A stretch of DNA of 64,000 bases, taken from NCBI RefSeq assembly GCF_000166055.1, contig NC_014664.1, forward strand, positions 3,751,501-3,815,500. The letters are read 5' to 3'. Below the pieces are notes generated by a model. It had not been told where the DNA came from and made no database searches. It saw nothing but the letters and a program-made list of their open reading frames with translations. Positions 26,615 to 35,440 of this stretch are shown here, piece by piece. Both the position numbers and the translations under genes were made by a program. Within the stretch, counting starts at the first letter, position 1; every line of letters starts with the position of its first letter. The DNA is from Rhodomicrobium vannielii ATCC 17100 (GTDB taxonomy: Bacteria; Pseudomonadota; Alphaproteobacteria; Rhizobiales; Rhodomicrobiaceae).

Positions 26615-29005
26615 TCAGAACTTGATGCGCATGCCAGCCGTGAAGCTGCGGCCCGGCTCCGGGAAGCCGTCAGTGAGCGCGTAGTTCTCATCAGTAAGGT
26701 TGCGCGCGGTGAGTTGGAGCGTCGCGCCGGGGCGGAACTCGTACTCAGCCGAGATGTTGGCGATGGTGTAGGCGCCGATGGTGTAATAGATGCTGCTGGA
26801 ATTGGAGGTCCATCGCGTGCTCGCCATCTCGACGTTCGGCGTGAGAGTGACGCCGTCGAGCGGGCTCCACTTCACATAGGCGATGCCCTTGGCATCGGGG
26901 ACGCCAGTCAGTTCGACGCCGGATGTCGGGTTGGAAATGTTGCGGCTTATCAGCGTGACGTTACCGCCGACCGAAAGCGTCTTCGTCAGTGGAACATCCG
27001 CCGATCCCTCCCAGCCGTAAAATTCGCCGTCGCCGATGTTCTGCGACTGACTATAGGTGCCGCCATTATATGCGATGTTCACCGACTGGATGAAATCGGT
27101 TACATCGCTATAGAAGACGGCCGTCGAGACCTGCGCGCGCCCGAATAGCTTGCCCGCCCAGCCGATTTCGTAGTTCGTTGATTCCTCGGGAGCGAGCCCG
27201 GGATTCGAGGTGGCACCGCCGAATCTCGAACTGAAGCGCTCGAACAGCGTCGGGAAGCGCGTGCGGTGCGAGACGTTGGCATAAACCTTGGCGTCATCCG
27301 AATAACGCCAGATCGCCGCGGCCTGCCAGTTCCACGCATCGCTGTCCTTCAGCGTATAGTCGAACAGGCCGTTGGCGGCAGTCCAGTCCTGCGCCTGAAG
27401 AAGATTGCGCCAATCGTAGCTAGCGCCCGTGACGAGATCGACGCGCGGTGTCGCGTGGAACGTGTTTTCGAGGGCGATGGAGTAGGTGTCTTCCTCGCTT
27501 CGCTGCACCGGCTCAGTGCAAGGGGCCGTCATGACGTAGGGATCCGTACCGAGGACGCCGCAACTCGATCCTTTGCTACCGTTCACGTAAAGCCGGTTAT
27601 ACTCTTCGTGAATATCGCGGCGATAGTGGAACGCGGCCTTCAGCGTATCCCAGTTGGTGATGTCTGTGCCGGCGTCGATGCTGCCGCCGTAGCCTTCGTC
27701 CTTGTAATAGCTGCGGAAGGCGTTCGATGTCGTCTGAGTGGTCAGCGATGCGTTGTCATACGCGAAAAGCCCGTTGTCGAACGTGTTGTAGAAAAACTTC
27801 GTGTTGACGTAGGAAGACTGACCGATGCGCGTTGTCGTGTGAGAATAGACGCTGTCGAGGTTCCACCAGGGCCAATCCCAGTAACGCTGGTTGTTGATGG
27901 GGTTGACGGTGTGGAATGGCGCCCCCTTCGATCCTTCCTGCTTGAGATAGCTGATCGAATATTCATCAGTCGCATTCGGCGTGATGCCCGCCTTGACGTT
28001 GATCCGCCAGTCGTTCACGTCGGAATTGTTGCGCCAGCCGCCATCTTCGCTTGCCGCGTTCTGCGGCTTGAAGTCGTCGGAGAGCTTCCAGCCTTTCGAG
28101 TCCAGCACTGAGCCTGACGCCGTCAGGTAGTAATATTTCTGCTTCGTGCCGACATAGCCGGACGTGCGGAAACCGCTATAGGCGCCGTCGCCCGCGAAGG
28201 TGAATGTCTGCTCGACCTCGCCTTCGAGTTCCTTCGTCGGCCGCCGCGTCACGAGATTGATCGCGCCGCCGAGCCCACCGGGGCCATCCAGCACCGAAGC
28301 GTAGCCCTTCGCGATCTGGATTTCGGCGATCTCTGCGCCTGTGAGGAAGCGACCGAAGTCGAGCCGGTTATCGGCAGGAAGATAGACGCGAACACCATCG
28401 ATGGTGAGCGGCACCTGGTAGCGATCGAAGCCGCGCACATAGAGAAGGCGTTCGTTGCGCGTGCCGCCACCGTTTGAGTCCGACACACCCGGAGCGAGCG
28501 CCGCCGCCTGATCGAGCGTGGGCTTCTGGAAGGTCCAGGTCTGCTCGTTGGTGACGACCGTGCCGCCCATGAGATTGATGCCGCCGAGGCTGAAAATGCC
28601 CGCAGCCGAAGAGCCGCCCTGCCCGGAGCCGCCCGTTCCCTCAGCGGCGTCGGTGCCCGATGCCTCATCCGATGGCGTCGTCTGCGTGGTTTGCGCCTCG
28701 CGACGCGCACGCGGCGCGGAAGCAGGCGTCACCGTCTTCGGCTGGAACACGACCACCGGCGGAAGCGTCGGCGTCTGATCAGCGACCTGCGTTTCCTGCG
28801 CATGCGTTGAGGCTGGCAGCATCGCCCCGAACGCGACGCCGACCGCCGTCAGAACCAGCGCTCTATGCGAAATTGCGGCACCAAGCCGACATGGAATAAC
28901 GCTGATTGCACCATACGCGCGCTCATTGTGTTCGCGCGCAGCCGATCCCGTTGCGAGCGCGCCGGCCAGCCTGCCGCGCGCCCGCTCCTTGCGGGAAATA
29001 TTCAT
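26615..29005 (-). CDS. TonB-dependent outer-membrane receptor
   Basis: 796 residues. A long N-terminus ends in a signal peptide (cleavage likely after THAQ near residue 70). A Pro/Thr/Ser-rich linker and plug domain follow (LYVRGFDRYQVPLTIDGVRVYLP, then EIQIAKGYASVLDGPGGLGGAINLVTRRP), then a 22-strand-type barrel ending LTARNLTDENYAL and a terminal phenylalanine (RIKF). Such receptors import siderophore or other metal complexes using TonB energy. AAGGGG precedes the ATG. The ligand is unknown; the neighbouring feoABC and heme enzyme point to iron or copper. A folded leader lies directly upstream. Confidence 0.92.
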   Translation of the reverse strand: MNISRKERARGRLAGALATGSAAREHNERAYGAISVIPCRLGAAISHRALVLTAVGVAFGAMLPASTHAQETQVADQTPTLPPVVVFQPKTVTPASAPRARREAQTTQTTPSDEASGTDAAEGTGGSGQGGSSAAGIFSLGGINLMGGTVVTNEQTWTFQKPTLDQAAALAPGVSDSNGGGTRNERLLYVRGFDRYQVPLTIDGVRVYLPADNRLDFGRFLTGAEIAEIQIAKGYASVLDGPGGLGGAINLVTRRPTKELEGEVEQTFTFAGDGAYSGFRTSGYVGTKQKYYYLTASGSVLDSKGWKLSDDFKPQNAASEDGGWRNNSDVNDWRINVKAGITPNATDEYSISYLKQEGSKGAPFHTVNPINNQRYWDWPWWNLDSVYSHTTTRIGQSSYVNTKFFYNTFDNGLFAYDNASLTTQTTSNAFRSYYKDEGYGGSIDAGTDITNWDTLKAAFHYRRDIHEEYNRLYVNGSKGSSCGVLGTDPYVMTAPCTEPVQRSEEDTYSIALENTFHATPRVDLVTGASYDWRNLLQAQDWTAANGLFDYTLKDSDAWNWQAAAIWRYSDDAKVYANVSHRTRFPTLFERFSSRFGGATSNPGLAPEESTNYEIGWAGKLFGRAQVSTAVFYSDVTDFIQSVNIAYNGGTYSQSQNIGDGEFYGWEGSADVPLTKTLSVGGNVTLISRNISNPTSGVELTGVPDAKGIAYVKWSPLDGVTLTPNVEMASTRWTSNSSSIYYTIGAYTIANISAEYEFRPGATLQLTARNLTDENYALTDGFPEPGRSFTAGMRIKF

Positions 29006-29031
29006 GTTTTGCCCCTTACCCAGAATAACGA

Positions 29032-29071
29032 TCTGGCCCCCCTCGACGTGAACGTCGTGCCCAAGGCCAGA
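29032..29071 (-). promoter_or_regulatory. Nested hairpin in the 5' leader of the TonB receptor
   Basis: Outer stem TCTGGCC/GGCCAGA (29032-29038 with 29065-29071) encloses a second stem CGACG/CGTCG (29044-29048 with 29053-29057). It ends about 27 bases before the start codon at 29005, just upstream of the AAGGGG ribosome site. It may be a regulatory leader; it matches no riboswitch class I recognise. Confidence 0.45.
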
Positions 29072-29525
29072 TTGATATATTAGCGACTATACAGCTCAGG
29101 GGAATACGGGGTTGTCGCAGTTGTATACGCTGGTGAACAGCTGTGATATATTTACAGCAGGTGTACATTCCTGCCCGTCGAAGAGGCGCGGCTGCCTGCT
29201 TTCGATGCTGTGCGGGTAAATTGCGGAGTGCCCTCTGATCGCGCCACCCCCACGCCCGACAGGCAGACACCACGCGGCAATATCAGCGGGGAAGGCGGAC
29301 CGTGGAGAATCGCTGTCACATCGCCAGAAAATCACATTAGAATTACTCTAGTTTCAAATATAACAAATATGTTGACCTTCTGATATTTTGAAATCTAGTT
29401 TTAGGGCGGCATACAGATCTGCTGACGCAAACTCTCTCACATCACGGAGAGGCGGAGTGGATTCTTGGTAGTGCCATCGGATTCCACGTAATTATCATCG
29501 TCCATTCAAGGTCTTCCTGAGCATT
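29072..29525. other. AT-rich intergenic region upstream of feoA and the TonB receptor
   Basis: No convincing gene. The stretch 29330-29400 is markedly AT-rich and holds an imperfect inverted repeat (29348-29361 with 29383-29398, CTAG-TTTCAAATAT against its complement with two extra bases). A TGATATATT motif occurs twice (29073-29081 and 29144-29152). Both divergent units are metal-uptake genes, so an iron-responsive operator (Fur, Irr or RirA type) is expected here, but I could not match a consensus with confidence. Confidence 0.5.
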
Positions 29526-29756
29526 ATGATTACTCTCGAAAATATCAGGGTCGGAGAAAGTGCTCGCGTCGTCGGGTTTTCATCCGGCGACCGAGGCTAT
29601 CGCCAGCGCCTTCTCGCGATGGGCTTGACACCCGGTGCGACTTTCTCAGTCCAGCGCCGGGCACCGCTTGGCGATCCGATCGAAATCAAGGTGAGAAACT
29701 TCAAACTCACGCTTCGAAAAGGTGAAGCGGCCATCGTGGAAGTCGAACGACTCTGA
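29526..29756 (+). CDS. feoA: Ferrous iron transport protein A
   Basis: 76 residues, a small SH3-like cytoplasmic protein (GDRGYRQRLLAMGLTPGATFSV, then GDPIEIKVRNFKLTLRKGEA). It assists FeoB in ferrous iron uptake. Its TGA shares a base with the feoB ATG (29756), so the two are coupled. First gene of feoABC. Confidence 0.92.
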   Translation: MITLENIRVGESARVVGFSSGDRGYRQRLLAMGLTPGATFSVQRRAPLGDPIEIKVRNFKLTLRKGEAAIVEVERL

Positions 29757-32089
29757 TGAAGACCCATCATACGATTGCACTTGCCGGCAATCCCAACTGC
29801 GGCAAGACGACGCTTTTTAATGTGTTGACGGGGGCGACCCAGACCATCGGCAACTGGCCGGGCGTCACGGTTGAGAAGAAGCTCGGCGCCTATGCCTGGA
29901 AGGGTGTGCGCTACGATATCATCGATCTGCCGGGGGTTTATCTTCTGGCGAATGTCGGGCGGGGCTCCGAAGACGAGCGCGTTGCGCGCGATTACATCCT
30001 GAGCGGCGAGCCCGACCTGATCGTCGATATCCTCGATGCATCAAATCTCGAACGTAATCTTTATCTCACCACCCAGTTGCTGGAAATGGGCGTTCCGCTC
30101 ATCCTCGCCCTGAACATGTCCGACCTCGCCGAAAGGGGTGGCGTGGCAATCGACGCGGCGGCGCTTGGTCAGGCGCTTGGCTGTCCCGTCGTGCCCATGG
30201 TTGCGAGCAAGCGCAGAGGCGGCGACGCGCTCAAGGCGGAAATCGCCCGTGCGGTGCAGACGCCTCCGGCTCCGTGCGTCCGGCCGACGCAGGTTCCTGC
30301 GGTTGAAAAGGCAATCGGTGCCTTGGCACCTGCTTTGTCCGACGCTGCCAAGGCTGCGGGTGTCGATCCCCGCTGGGTCGCGCTGAAGCTCATCGAAGGC
30401 GACGATCTCGCGGAGCGGATCGCCGGGCAGAGCCTGACGGAAGATGCGAAGCGCCTGCGCGTCGAGGTGGAGAAGGAATGCGGCGACGACGCCGACATCA
30501 TTATCGCTGACGGACGCTTCCGTTTCATCGCAGGGATCATGGAGGCCTGCCATCGCCAGAAGCGCGAGGTCTCGACGACGCTCACGCAGCGCATCGACGC
30601 CGTCACGCTCAACCGCTTCCTCGGCGTGCCGATCTTCCTCCTCGCGATGTATCTGATGTTCCTTTTCACCATCGTGGTGGGTGGAGCCTTCATCGACTTC
30701 TTCGACAAGGGCGGCGAAGCGCTGTTCATCGATCTGCCTCAGCAGGGGCTCACCGCCATCGGCGCGCCGGATTTCGCCCAGGTGATTGTGAAAGGCTTCG
30801 GCAGCGGCTTGCAGACTATCGCGACATTCGTTCCGATCATCGCCTGCCTCTTCCTGTTCCTCTCCATCCTTGAGGACTCGGGCTACATGGCGCGCGCGGC
30901 CTTCGTGATGGACCGCGCCATGCGGGCGATCGGCCTGCCCGGCAAATCCTTCGTGCCCTTGATTGTCGGCTTCGGCTGCAACGTCCCTGCGGTCATGGCG
31001 ACGCGCACGCTCGAAACGCGGCGCGACCGCATCCTCACGATCATGATGGCCCCGTTCATGTCCTGCGGGGCGCGACTGCCAGTCTTCGCGCTTTTCGCGG
31101 CGGCGTTCTTCCCGTGGAGCGGACAGAACATCGTTTTCCTTCTCTACATCATCGGCATCCTGTTCGCGGTGATGACCGGCCTCATCCTCAAGCACACGCT
31201 GCTTCGCGGTGAAGTCTCGCACTTCATCATGGAGTTGCCGCCCTATCACGTGCCGACGGTGCGGACGGTGGTCATTCAGGCGTGGCAGCGGCTTCGCCGG
31301 TTCATCCTCAACGCGGGCCAGATCATCGTGCCGATGGTGATGGTGCTGAGCGTCCTTGCGAACATGGGCACCGATGGCAGCATCGGCCGCGAAAACACCA
31401 AGGACTCGGTCCTCGCTTCGGTCAGCCACGAACTGGTCCCCGTGTTCAAGCCCATCGGCCTCACGGACGACAACTGGCCGGCAGCCGTTGGGCTGTTCAC
31501 CGGCATATTCGCGAAGGAAGCGGTCGTCGGCACGCTGAACGCCCTTTATTCGCAGGTCGATGCGACTGAGGGCGAAGGCGGCGAGAAAGCCGGGGAAGCG
31601 CGCGCGTCGGTGCTCGACAAGCTGGGCGAAGCGGCGGCAACCGTACCGACCAATCTCGCCGAGATCGGTGGCAAGTTGCTCGATCCGCTCGGCATCGATG
31701 TCGGCTACGTTGGCGATTCGACAGCGGCCGCCGAGAAGCTGGAAGTCAACAGCCAAGTGTTCGGTGCCATGCAGTCGCGCTTCGACGGGATGGCGGGCGC
31801 GTTCGCCTACATGCTGCTGATCCTGCTTTATGTGCCCTGCGTGGCCGCTCTCGGCGCGATCCGCCACGAGGTGGGCCTGCGCTGGACGGCCTTTGCGACC
31901 GTCTGGACGACCGGCATTGGCTACATCACGGCGGTGTCGTTCTACCAGATCGCAACATACAGCCGCGATCCGGCGACGGCGCAAAACTGGCTCATGACCT
32001 GCGCGCTCGTCTTCTGCGTTGCCGTGCTGTCGATGTGGCTCGCCGGTCTGGCGCAAGGGCGTCGCATCGCGGCGCTTCCGGCGGAGTGA
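29756..32089 (+). CDS. feoB: Ferrous iron transporter B
   Basis: 777 residues. N-terminal G-protein domain: GNPNCGKTT (11-19), DLPG and NMSD, followed by a GDI-like helical region to about 270. The C-terminal half is the polytopic permease with the Gate motifs, including the conserved cysteines in GFGCNVPAV and SCGARLP. It imports Fe(II) across the inner membrane under low oxygen. Coupled to feoA upstream and followed seven bases later by feoC. Length and motifs are normal. Confidence 0.95.
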   Translation: MKTHHTIALAGNPNCGKTTLFNVLTGATQTIGNWPGVTVEKKLGAYAWKGVRYDIIDLPGVYLLANVGRGSEDERVARDYILSGEPDLIVDILDASNLERNLYLTTQLLEMGVPLILALNMSDLAERGGVAIDAAALGQALGCPVVPMVASKRRGGDALKAEIARAVQTPPAPCVRPTQVPAVEKAIGALAPALSDAAKAAGVDPRWVALKLIEGDDLAERIAGQSLTEDAKRLRVEVEKECGDDADIIIADGRFRFIAGIMEACHRQKREVSTTLTQRIDAVTLNRFLGVPIFLLAMYLMFLFTIVVGGAFIDFFDKGGEALFIDLPQQGLTAIGAPDFAQVIVKGFGSGLQTIATFVPIIACLFLFLSILEDSGYMARAAFVMDRAMRAIGLPGKSFVPLIVGFGCNVPAVMATRTLETRRDRILTIMMAPFMSCGARLPVFALFAAAFFPWSGQNIVFLLYIIGILFAVMTGLILKHTLLRGEVSHFIMELPPYHVPTVRTVVIQAWQRLRRFILNAGQIIVPMVMVLSVLANMGTDGSIGRENTKDSVLASVSHELVPVFKPIGLTDDNWPAAVGLFTGIFAKEAVVGTLNALYSQVDATEGEGGEKAGEARASVLDKLGEAAATVPTNLAEIGGKLLDPLGIDVGYVGDSTAAAEKLEVNSQVFGAMQSRFDGMAGAFAYMLLILLYVPCVAALGAIRHEVGLRWTAFATVWTTGIGYITAVSFYQIATYSRDPATAQNWLMTCALVFCVAVLSMWLAGLAQGRRIAALPAE

Positions 32090-32096
32090 GGTTGGC

Positions 32097-32342
32097 ATGA
32101 TTACGCTGTCCGAACTCGGCCGTTACCTGGAGAACCGGGGGCAAGCGACGCTTTCCGAGATGTCGATCCATTTCGGATCGTCTCGGGATGCCGTTCGCGG
32201 CGCGCTCGATCTCATGGTTTCAAAGGGGCGCGTTCGGAAATTGCCCGTTTCGCAAGCGCCATGCGGCTGCGGGTGCTCGGCTTCCTGCGAATGCGTGGAA
32301 GTGTTCGAGTGGGTGGGGCCGAAGTCCGGTCCCACTCACTGA
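32097..32342 (+). CDS. feoC: FeoC-like winged-helix protein with a cysteine cluster
   Basis: 81 residues from ATG 32097, with GGAGTGAGG upstream; the open frame extends into feoB but homologues start here. The N-terminal winged helix (LSELGRYLENRGQATLSEMSIHF) resembles FeoC. A wing with five cysteines (CGCGCSASCEC) could bind an Fe-S cluster. FeoC proteins modulate FeoB stability or transcription. It is the last gene of feoABC. Confidence 0.85.
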   Translation: MITLSELGRYLENRGQATLSEMSIHFGSSRDAVRGALDLMVSKGRVRKLPVSQAPCGCGCSASCECVEVFEWVGPKSGPTH

Positions 32343-32404
32343 CGTTCCGCCGCCCAAGGTCGAGGTGGGCGAGCGGATCGCATATTCGTCTCATGGCATG
32401 GCGC

Positions 32405-32432
32405 AAAAAAGGCGGCTAATGCTCGCCGCCTT
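32405..32432 (-). terminator. Rho-independent terminator of the acetone carboxylase operon
   Basis: Eight-base perfect stem (32409-32416 with 32425-32432) followed on the minus strand by six T residues, about 32 bases beyond the acxC stop at 32464. Confidence 0.85.
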
Positions 32433-32463
32433 GCATCGCGGGATGCCCGCCGATCTCCGATGG

Positions 32464-32973
32464 TCAGGCGGCGCCAGTACGCTCGGGCACCGGCATTCCG
32501 AGCCAATCCTTGTAGAACGTGTCGATATCCGGCTCGAAGTCGTGGATGACGGGATACCATGGCGTCGGCGCTTCTACATCGTGAAGCGTCCCGCATTCGG
32601 GGCAGAAATACTCGCGCAGCACCTGCCATGACGGGGTCGGGGCCATCAGGCGCGGATAGATCTGCTCAAGCTTCTGCGGCGTGTCGCGCACATTGATGAG
32701 CGCGTGCAGCTTCCAGTTTTCCTTCCAGCCGCAGAAATCATGGCCGCATTCGCAGCGGGTCTTCCACTCCTTCGTGTCCTGACGCTGAACGATGTAGAGC
32801 TTCGGGCCGAGCGGCAGGATGATGCGATCCTTCCACGGCAGGCGCTCCTGCAGGATGTCGATATAGGTGGCGAAGCGCTCCGCATCCTTCGGCATGGAAA
32901 GCATCTGGTGCAGCGTGTCGTGGTCGATGCGGCCGTCGATGAGATCGGCAATCTTGGTGCGTGTGTAGGACAT
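32464..32973 (-). CDS. acxC: Acetone carboxylase, gamma subunit
   Basis: 169 residues from ATG 32973 (GAGGAAACGCA before it), the same size as the known gamma subunit. It carries two cysteine pairs, CECGHDFC and CPECGTLHD, likely a zinc site. Acetone carboxylase (alpha2-beta2-gamma2) makes acetoacetate from acetone and bicarbonate with ATP hydrolysis in the cytoplasm. Last gene of acxABC, followed by a terminator. Confidence 0.92.
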   Translation of the reverse strand: MSYTRTKIADLIDGRIDHDTLHQMLSMPKDAERFATYIDILQERLPWKDRIILPLGPKLYIVQRQDTKEWKTRCECGHDFCGWKENWKLHALINVRDTPQKLEQIYPRLMAPTPSWQVLREYFCPECGTLHDVEAPTPWYPVIHDFEPDIDTFYKDWLGMPVPERTGAA

Positions 32974-33038
32974 TGCGTTTCCTCGATTTTTATAGGTTGG
33001 GGACGCGCCGGCGGGCGGCACCGGCGCGCGTTCGGCCT

Positions 33039-35372
33039 TTATTCCTCGACGAACTGGACGAGCTTCACATCCGGCAATTCGGACAGGTCCATCGAGTATT
33101 TCGAGCCGTAATGAGGGATGTCGAGCTCGTCTTCGGTGAGCTGCCAGCTGTCCGGCAGATCCCAGAACGACCGGAAGTCTTTCTCGAACTTCGGCCCAAG
33201 CGTGAACGAAGCGGCGAACATCTGCTTCACGTGGTCGCCAACGCCGGTCTTCGCGACGATCTTCTCGCGCTCACCCTTCATCCAGTCCTTCACCGGCACG
33301 GCGTTGGCGATGCGGTCCTTGCGCATTGCCTTGCGCTTGGCGTCGGTCGCCGCCGCATCGACGACATAGAGGCCCGACGCATCCGTGGACACGACGACGC
33401 CGTAGACGCGCTCGGCGAAGCGTTCGAGCAGGTAGCCGCCGTTCAGATCGTCGGCGACGCTCTGCGGGTCGCGGTCGAGCGGGTCGCCGAAACCGGGGCC
33501 GCCGCGCATGTAGTTGAGGTAGAGGTCGTAGTCCGAGAACATCTCCTCCGTGGTGATCGCCTGCTTGTCGCGCTTGATCACTGCGCCCTTGATGAGATCG
33601 TCCCACACCGGGTTTTCCGGGTCGGTGTCGCCGCCGAACGGGATCGGCTTGCCTTCCTCTATGAGCGCCTTGAGGCCTGTCTTGTGCGCCGCGAAGCGAT
33701 AGCCCGACGCCGCCGGATAGCCGCCCATGAGGCCCCAGTCGGATGAGATGTGACCGTTGCCCATGAAGAACATGGTCCAGTCCTTCGCATTCCAGACGAG
33801 GCGCAGGCTCTCGAAGCCGCAGCCGCCGCGATACTTGCCCGCGCCGCCCGAGTTCGATTTGATCTGACGGCCGAGATAGAGAAGCGGCTCGGCCAGTTCC
33901 CAGATCTCCATGTCGCCCATGTCGCCTTCCGGGTTCCAGATGGCGGCGGCATGGCTGAGGCCGTCGCCAACCGCCGTCGCTCCGGTTCCGTTCGCTGCGC
34001 ATTCGAACGAGTTCACGGCGTGAATCTCGTCATACTGGTTGAAGCCGCCGCCCTGGAGCCAGTTCGAAGTGTTGGCGTTGCCCGCGTTCACCTCCTCCAG
34101 ATAGCCGCGCCCGAAGTACGAGCGAGACAGGCCGCGCCATAGCGCCGTCCACGACGAAACGAGGAAGTGCCATGAGTAGGCGAAAGCGACGCGCCGGTCG
34201 TCCGGGTTCATCCACGTGCCTTTCGGCAGGCGGAACTCGGTGCCGTAGGCCGCGCCGTCGTTGATCATCTCCGACGGGATCAGCGTTTGCGTCATCATCA
34301 CCCAGATGCCGGAGGTGAAGCTCACCTGATGGGCGTTGTAGGTGTGCCAGCCCCATCGGCTGGAGCCTTCAAAGTCGAGCCGCCATGTGCCATCGCCGCG
34401 GATCGTGATCTCCGACGGCGTGTGCATGATGGAGTCGACCTTCGCGAAGTCGGATGGCACGCGAACGTCTTCATGCGCATAGGGCACGTCCACGAAACCA
34501 ACCTGCCGGTACTTGCCGGGGATGGTCATCGCTTTGATGCGGTTCTGAAGTCCGCGCCGCCCGTGCTCCACGGCCTCGTAGGCGAACTTCCAGAACGAGT
34601 CGATGCCTTCTTCCGCGATCACCTCCTCCACGAGCCTGCGGATCATGTGGCAGCCCGCGATGCGCGTGCGTTCGTCGAGCATCCAGTAACGCGTCGTGCG
34701 CACCATACGCTGGCTCTCGTGCAGCCAGTCGCGGAACAGCGTGTCGTTCTCGCCCACCTTGCGGCAGGTGACGGAATAGCCGTCGCCGAAGCGCTGCACC
34801 TGGCCCGTACACATGGAGCCGGGGCCGACCGCGCCTGTATCGATGACGTGCGTCACGCCGCCGACCCAGCCGACGAGTTCACCCTCCCAGAAGATCGGCA
34901 CGATCGTGTGGATGTCGCAGGGGTGGACGTTTCCGATCAGGCAGTCGTTGTTGCAGAAGATGTCCTTGTCGCGGACGCCGGGGTTACTCTCCCAGTCGTT
35001 CTCGATCATGTATTTGATCGCCGCGCCCATGGTGCCGACGTGGATGATGATGCCGGTGGACGTGAGGATCGAGTCGCCCGCCGCGTTGTAGAGCGTGAAG
35101 CAAAGCTCGCCTTCCTGCTCCACGATGGGCGAGGCCGCGATCTTCTTCGCCGTTTCGCGGGCATCCACCACACCGGCGCGAAGCCTTGAGAACAGCTTGT
35201 TGTAGAGGATCGGCTCGCTGTCGCGCAGTTCCATCTGCTTGAGGCCGGCATAGTGCTTCGTTAGCCGCGTGGCCTCCATCAGCCGGTCGCGATGCTGTTT
35301 CAGCGTCTCGCCGCCGCGAACGATGCCGCGCGTGGTCGTCTTGAAGTCCGATGATTTCACGTTGAGGTTCAT
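33039..35372 (-). CDS. acxB: Acetone carboxylase, alpha subunit
   Basis: 777 residues, hydantoinase B/oxoprolinase family. The manganese ligands reported for the Xanthobacter enzyme, H150, D153 and H175, are all present at the same numbers here (NVHPCDIH and GGVTH). This subunit holds the site where phosphorylated acetone and carboxyphosphate are joined. It lies 68 bases after acxA and 65 before acxC, the classical order. Length is within one residue of the known alpha subunit. Confidence 0.94.
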   Translation of the reverse strand: MNLNVKSSDFKTTTRGIVRGGETLKQHRDRLMEATRLTKHYAGLKQMELRDSEPILYNKLFSRLRAGVVDARETAKKIAASPIVEQEGELCFTLYNAAGDSILTSTGIIIHVGTMGAAIKYMIENDWESNPGVRDKDIFCNNDCLIGNVHPCDIHTIVPIFWEGELVGWVGGVTHVIDTGAVGPGSMCTGQVQRFGDGYSVTCRKVGENDTLFRDWLHESQRMVRTTRYWMLDERTRIAGCHMIRRLVEEVIAEEGIDSFWKFAYEAVEHGRRGLQNRIKAMTIPGKYRQVGFVDVPYAHEDVRVPSDFAKVDSIMHTPSEITIRGDGTWRLDFEGSSRWGWHTYNAHQVSFTSGIWVMMTQTLIPSEMINDGAAYGTEFRLPKGTWMNPDDRRVAFAYSWHFLVSSWTALWRGLSRSYFGRGYLEEVNAGNANTSNWLQGGGFNQYDEIHAVNSFECAANGTGATAVGDGLSHAAAIWNPEGDMGDMEIWELAEPLLYLGRQIKSNSGGAGKYRGGCGFESLRLVWNAKDWTMFFMGNGHISSDWGLMGGYPAASGYRFAAHKTGLKALIEEGKPIPFGGDTDPENPVWDDLIKGAVIKRDKQAITTEEMFSDYDLYLNYMRGGPGFGDPLDRDPQSVADDLNGGYLLERFAERVYGVVVSTDASGLYVVDAAATDAKRKAMRKDRIANAVPVKDWMKGEREKIVAKTGVGDHVKQMFAASFTLGPKFEKDFRSFWDLPDSWQLTEDELDIPHYGSKYSMDLSELPDVKLVQFVEE

Positions 35373-35440
35373 GACGTTTCATCCCTGTTCGATCATTTTT
35401 GGTCGGGGGTGAAGCCGGGCGATTGCCGCCCGGTCCGCTC

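Noticed and set aside
30041-32098. Very long minus-strand open frame opposite feoB (685 codons)
   Set aside because: It is antisense to a well-supported feoB, is Arg/Asp/His-rich without any domain, and is typical of third-position GC bias.
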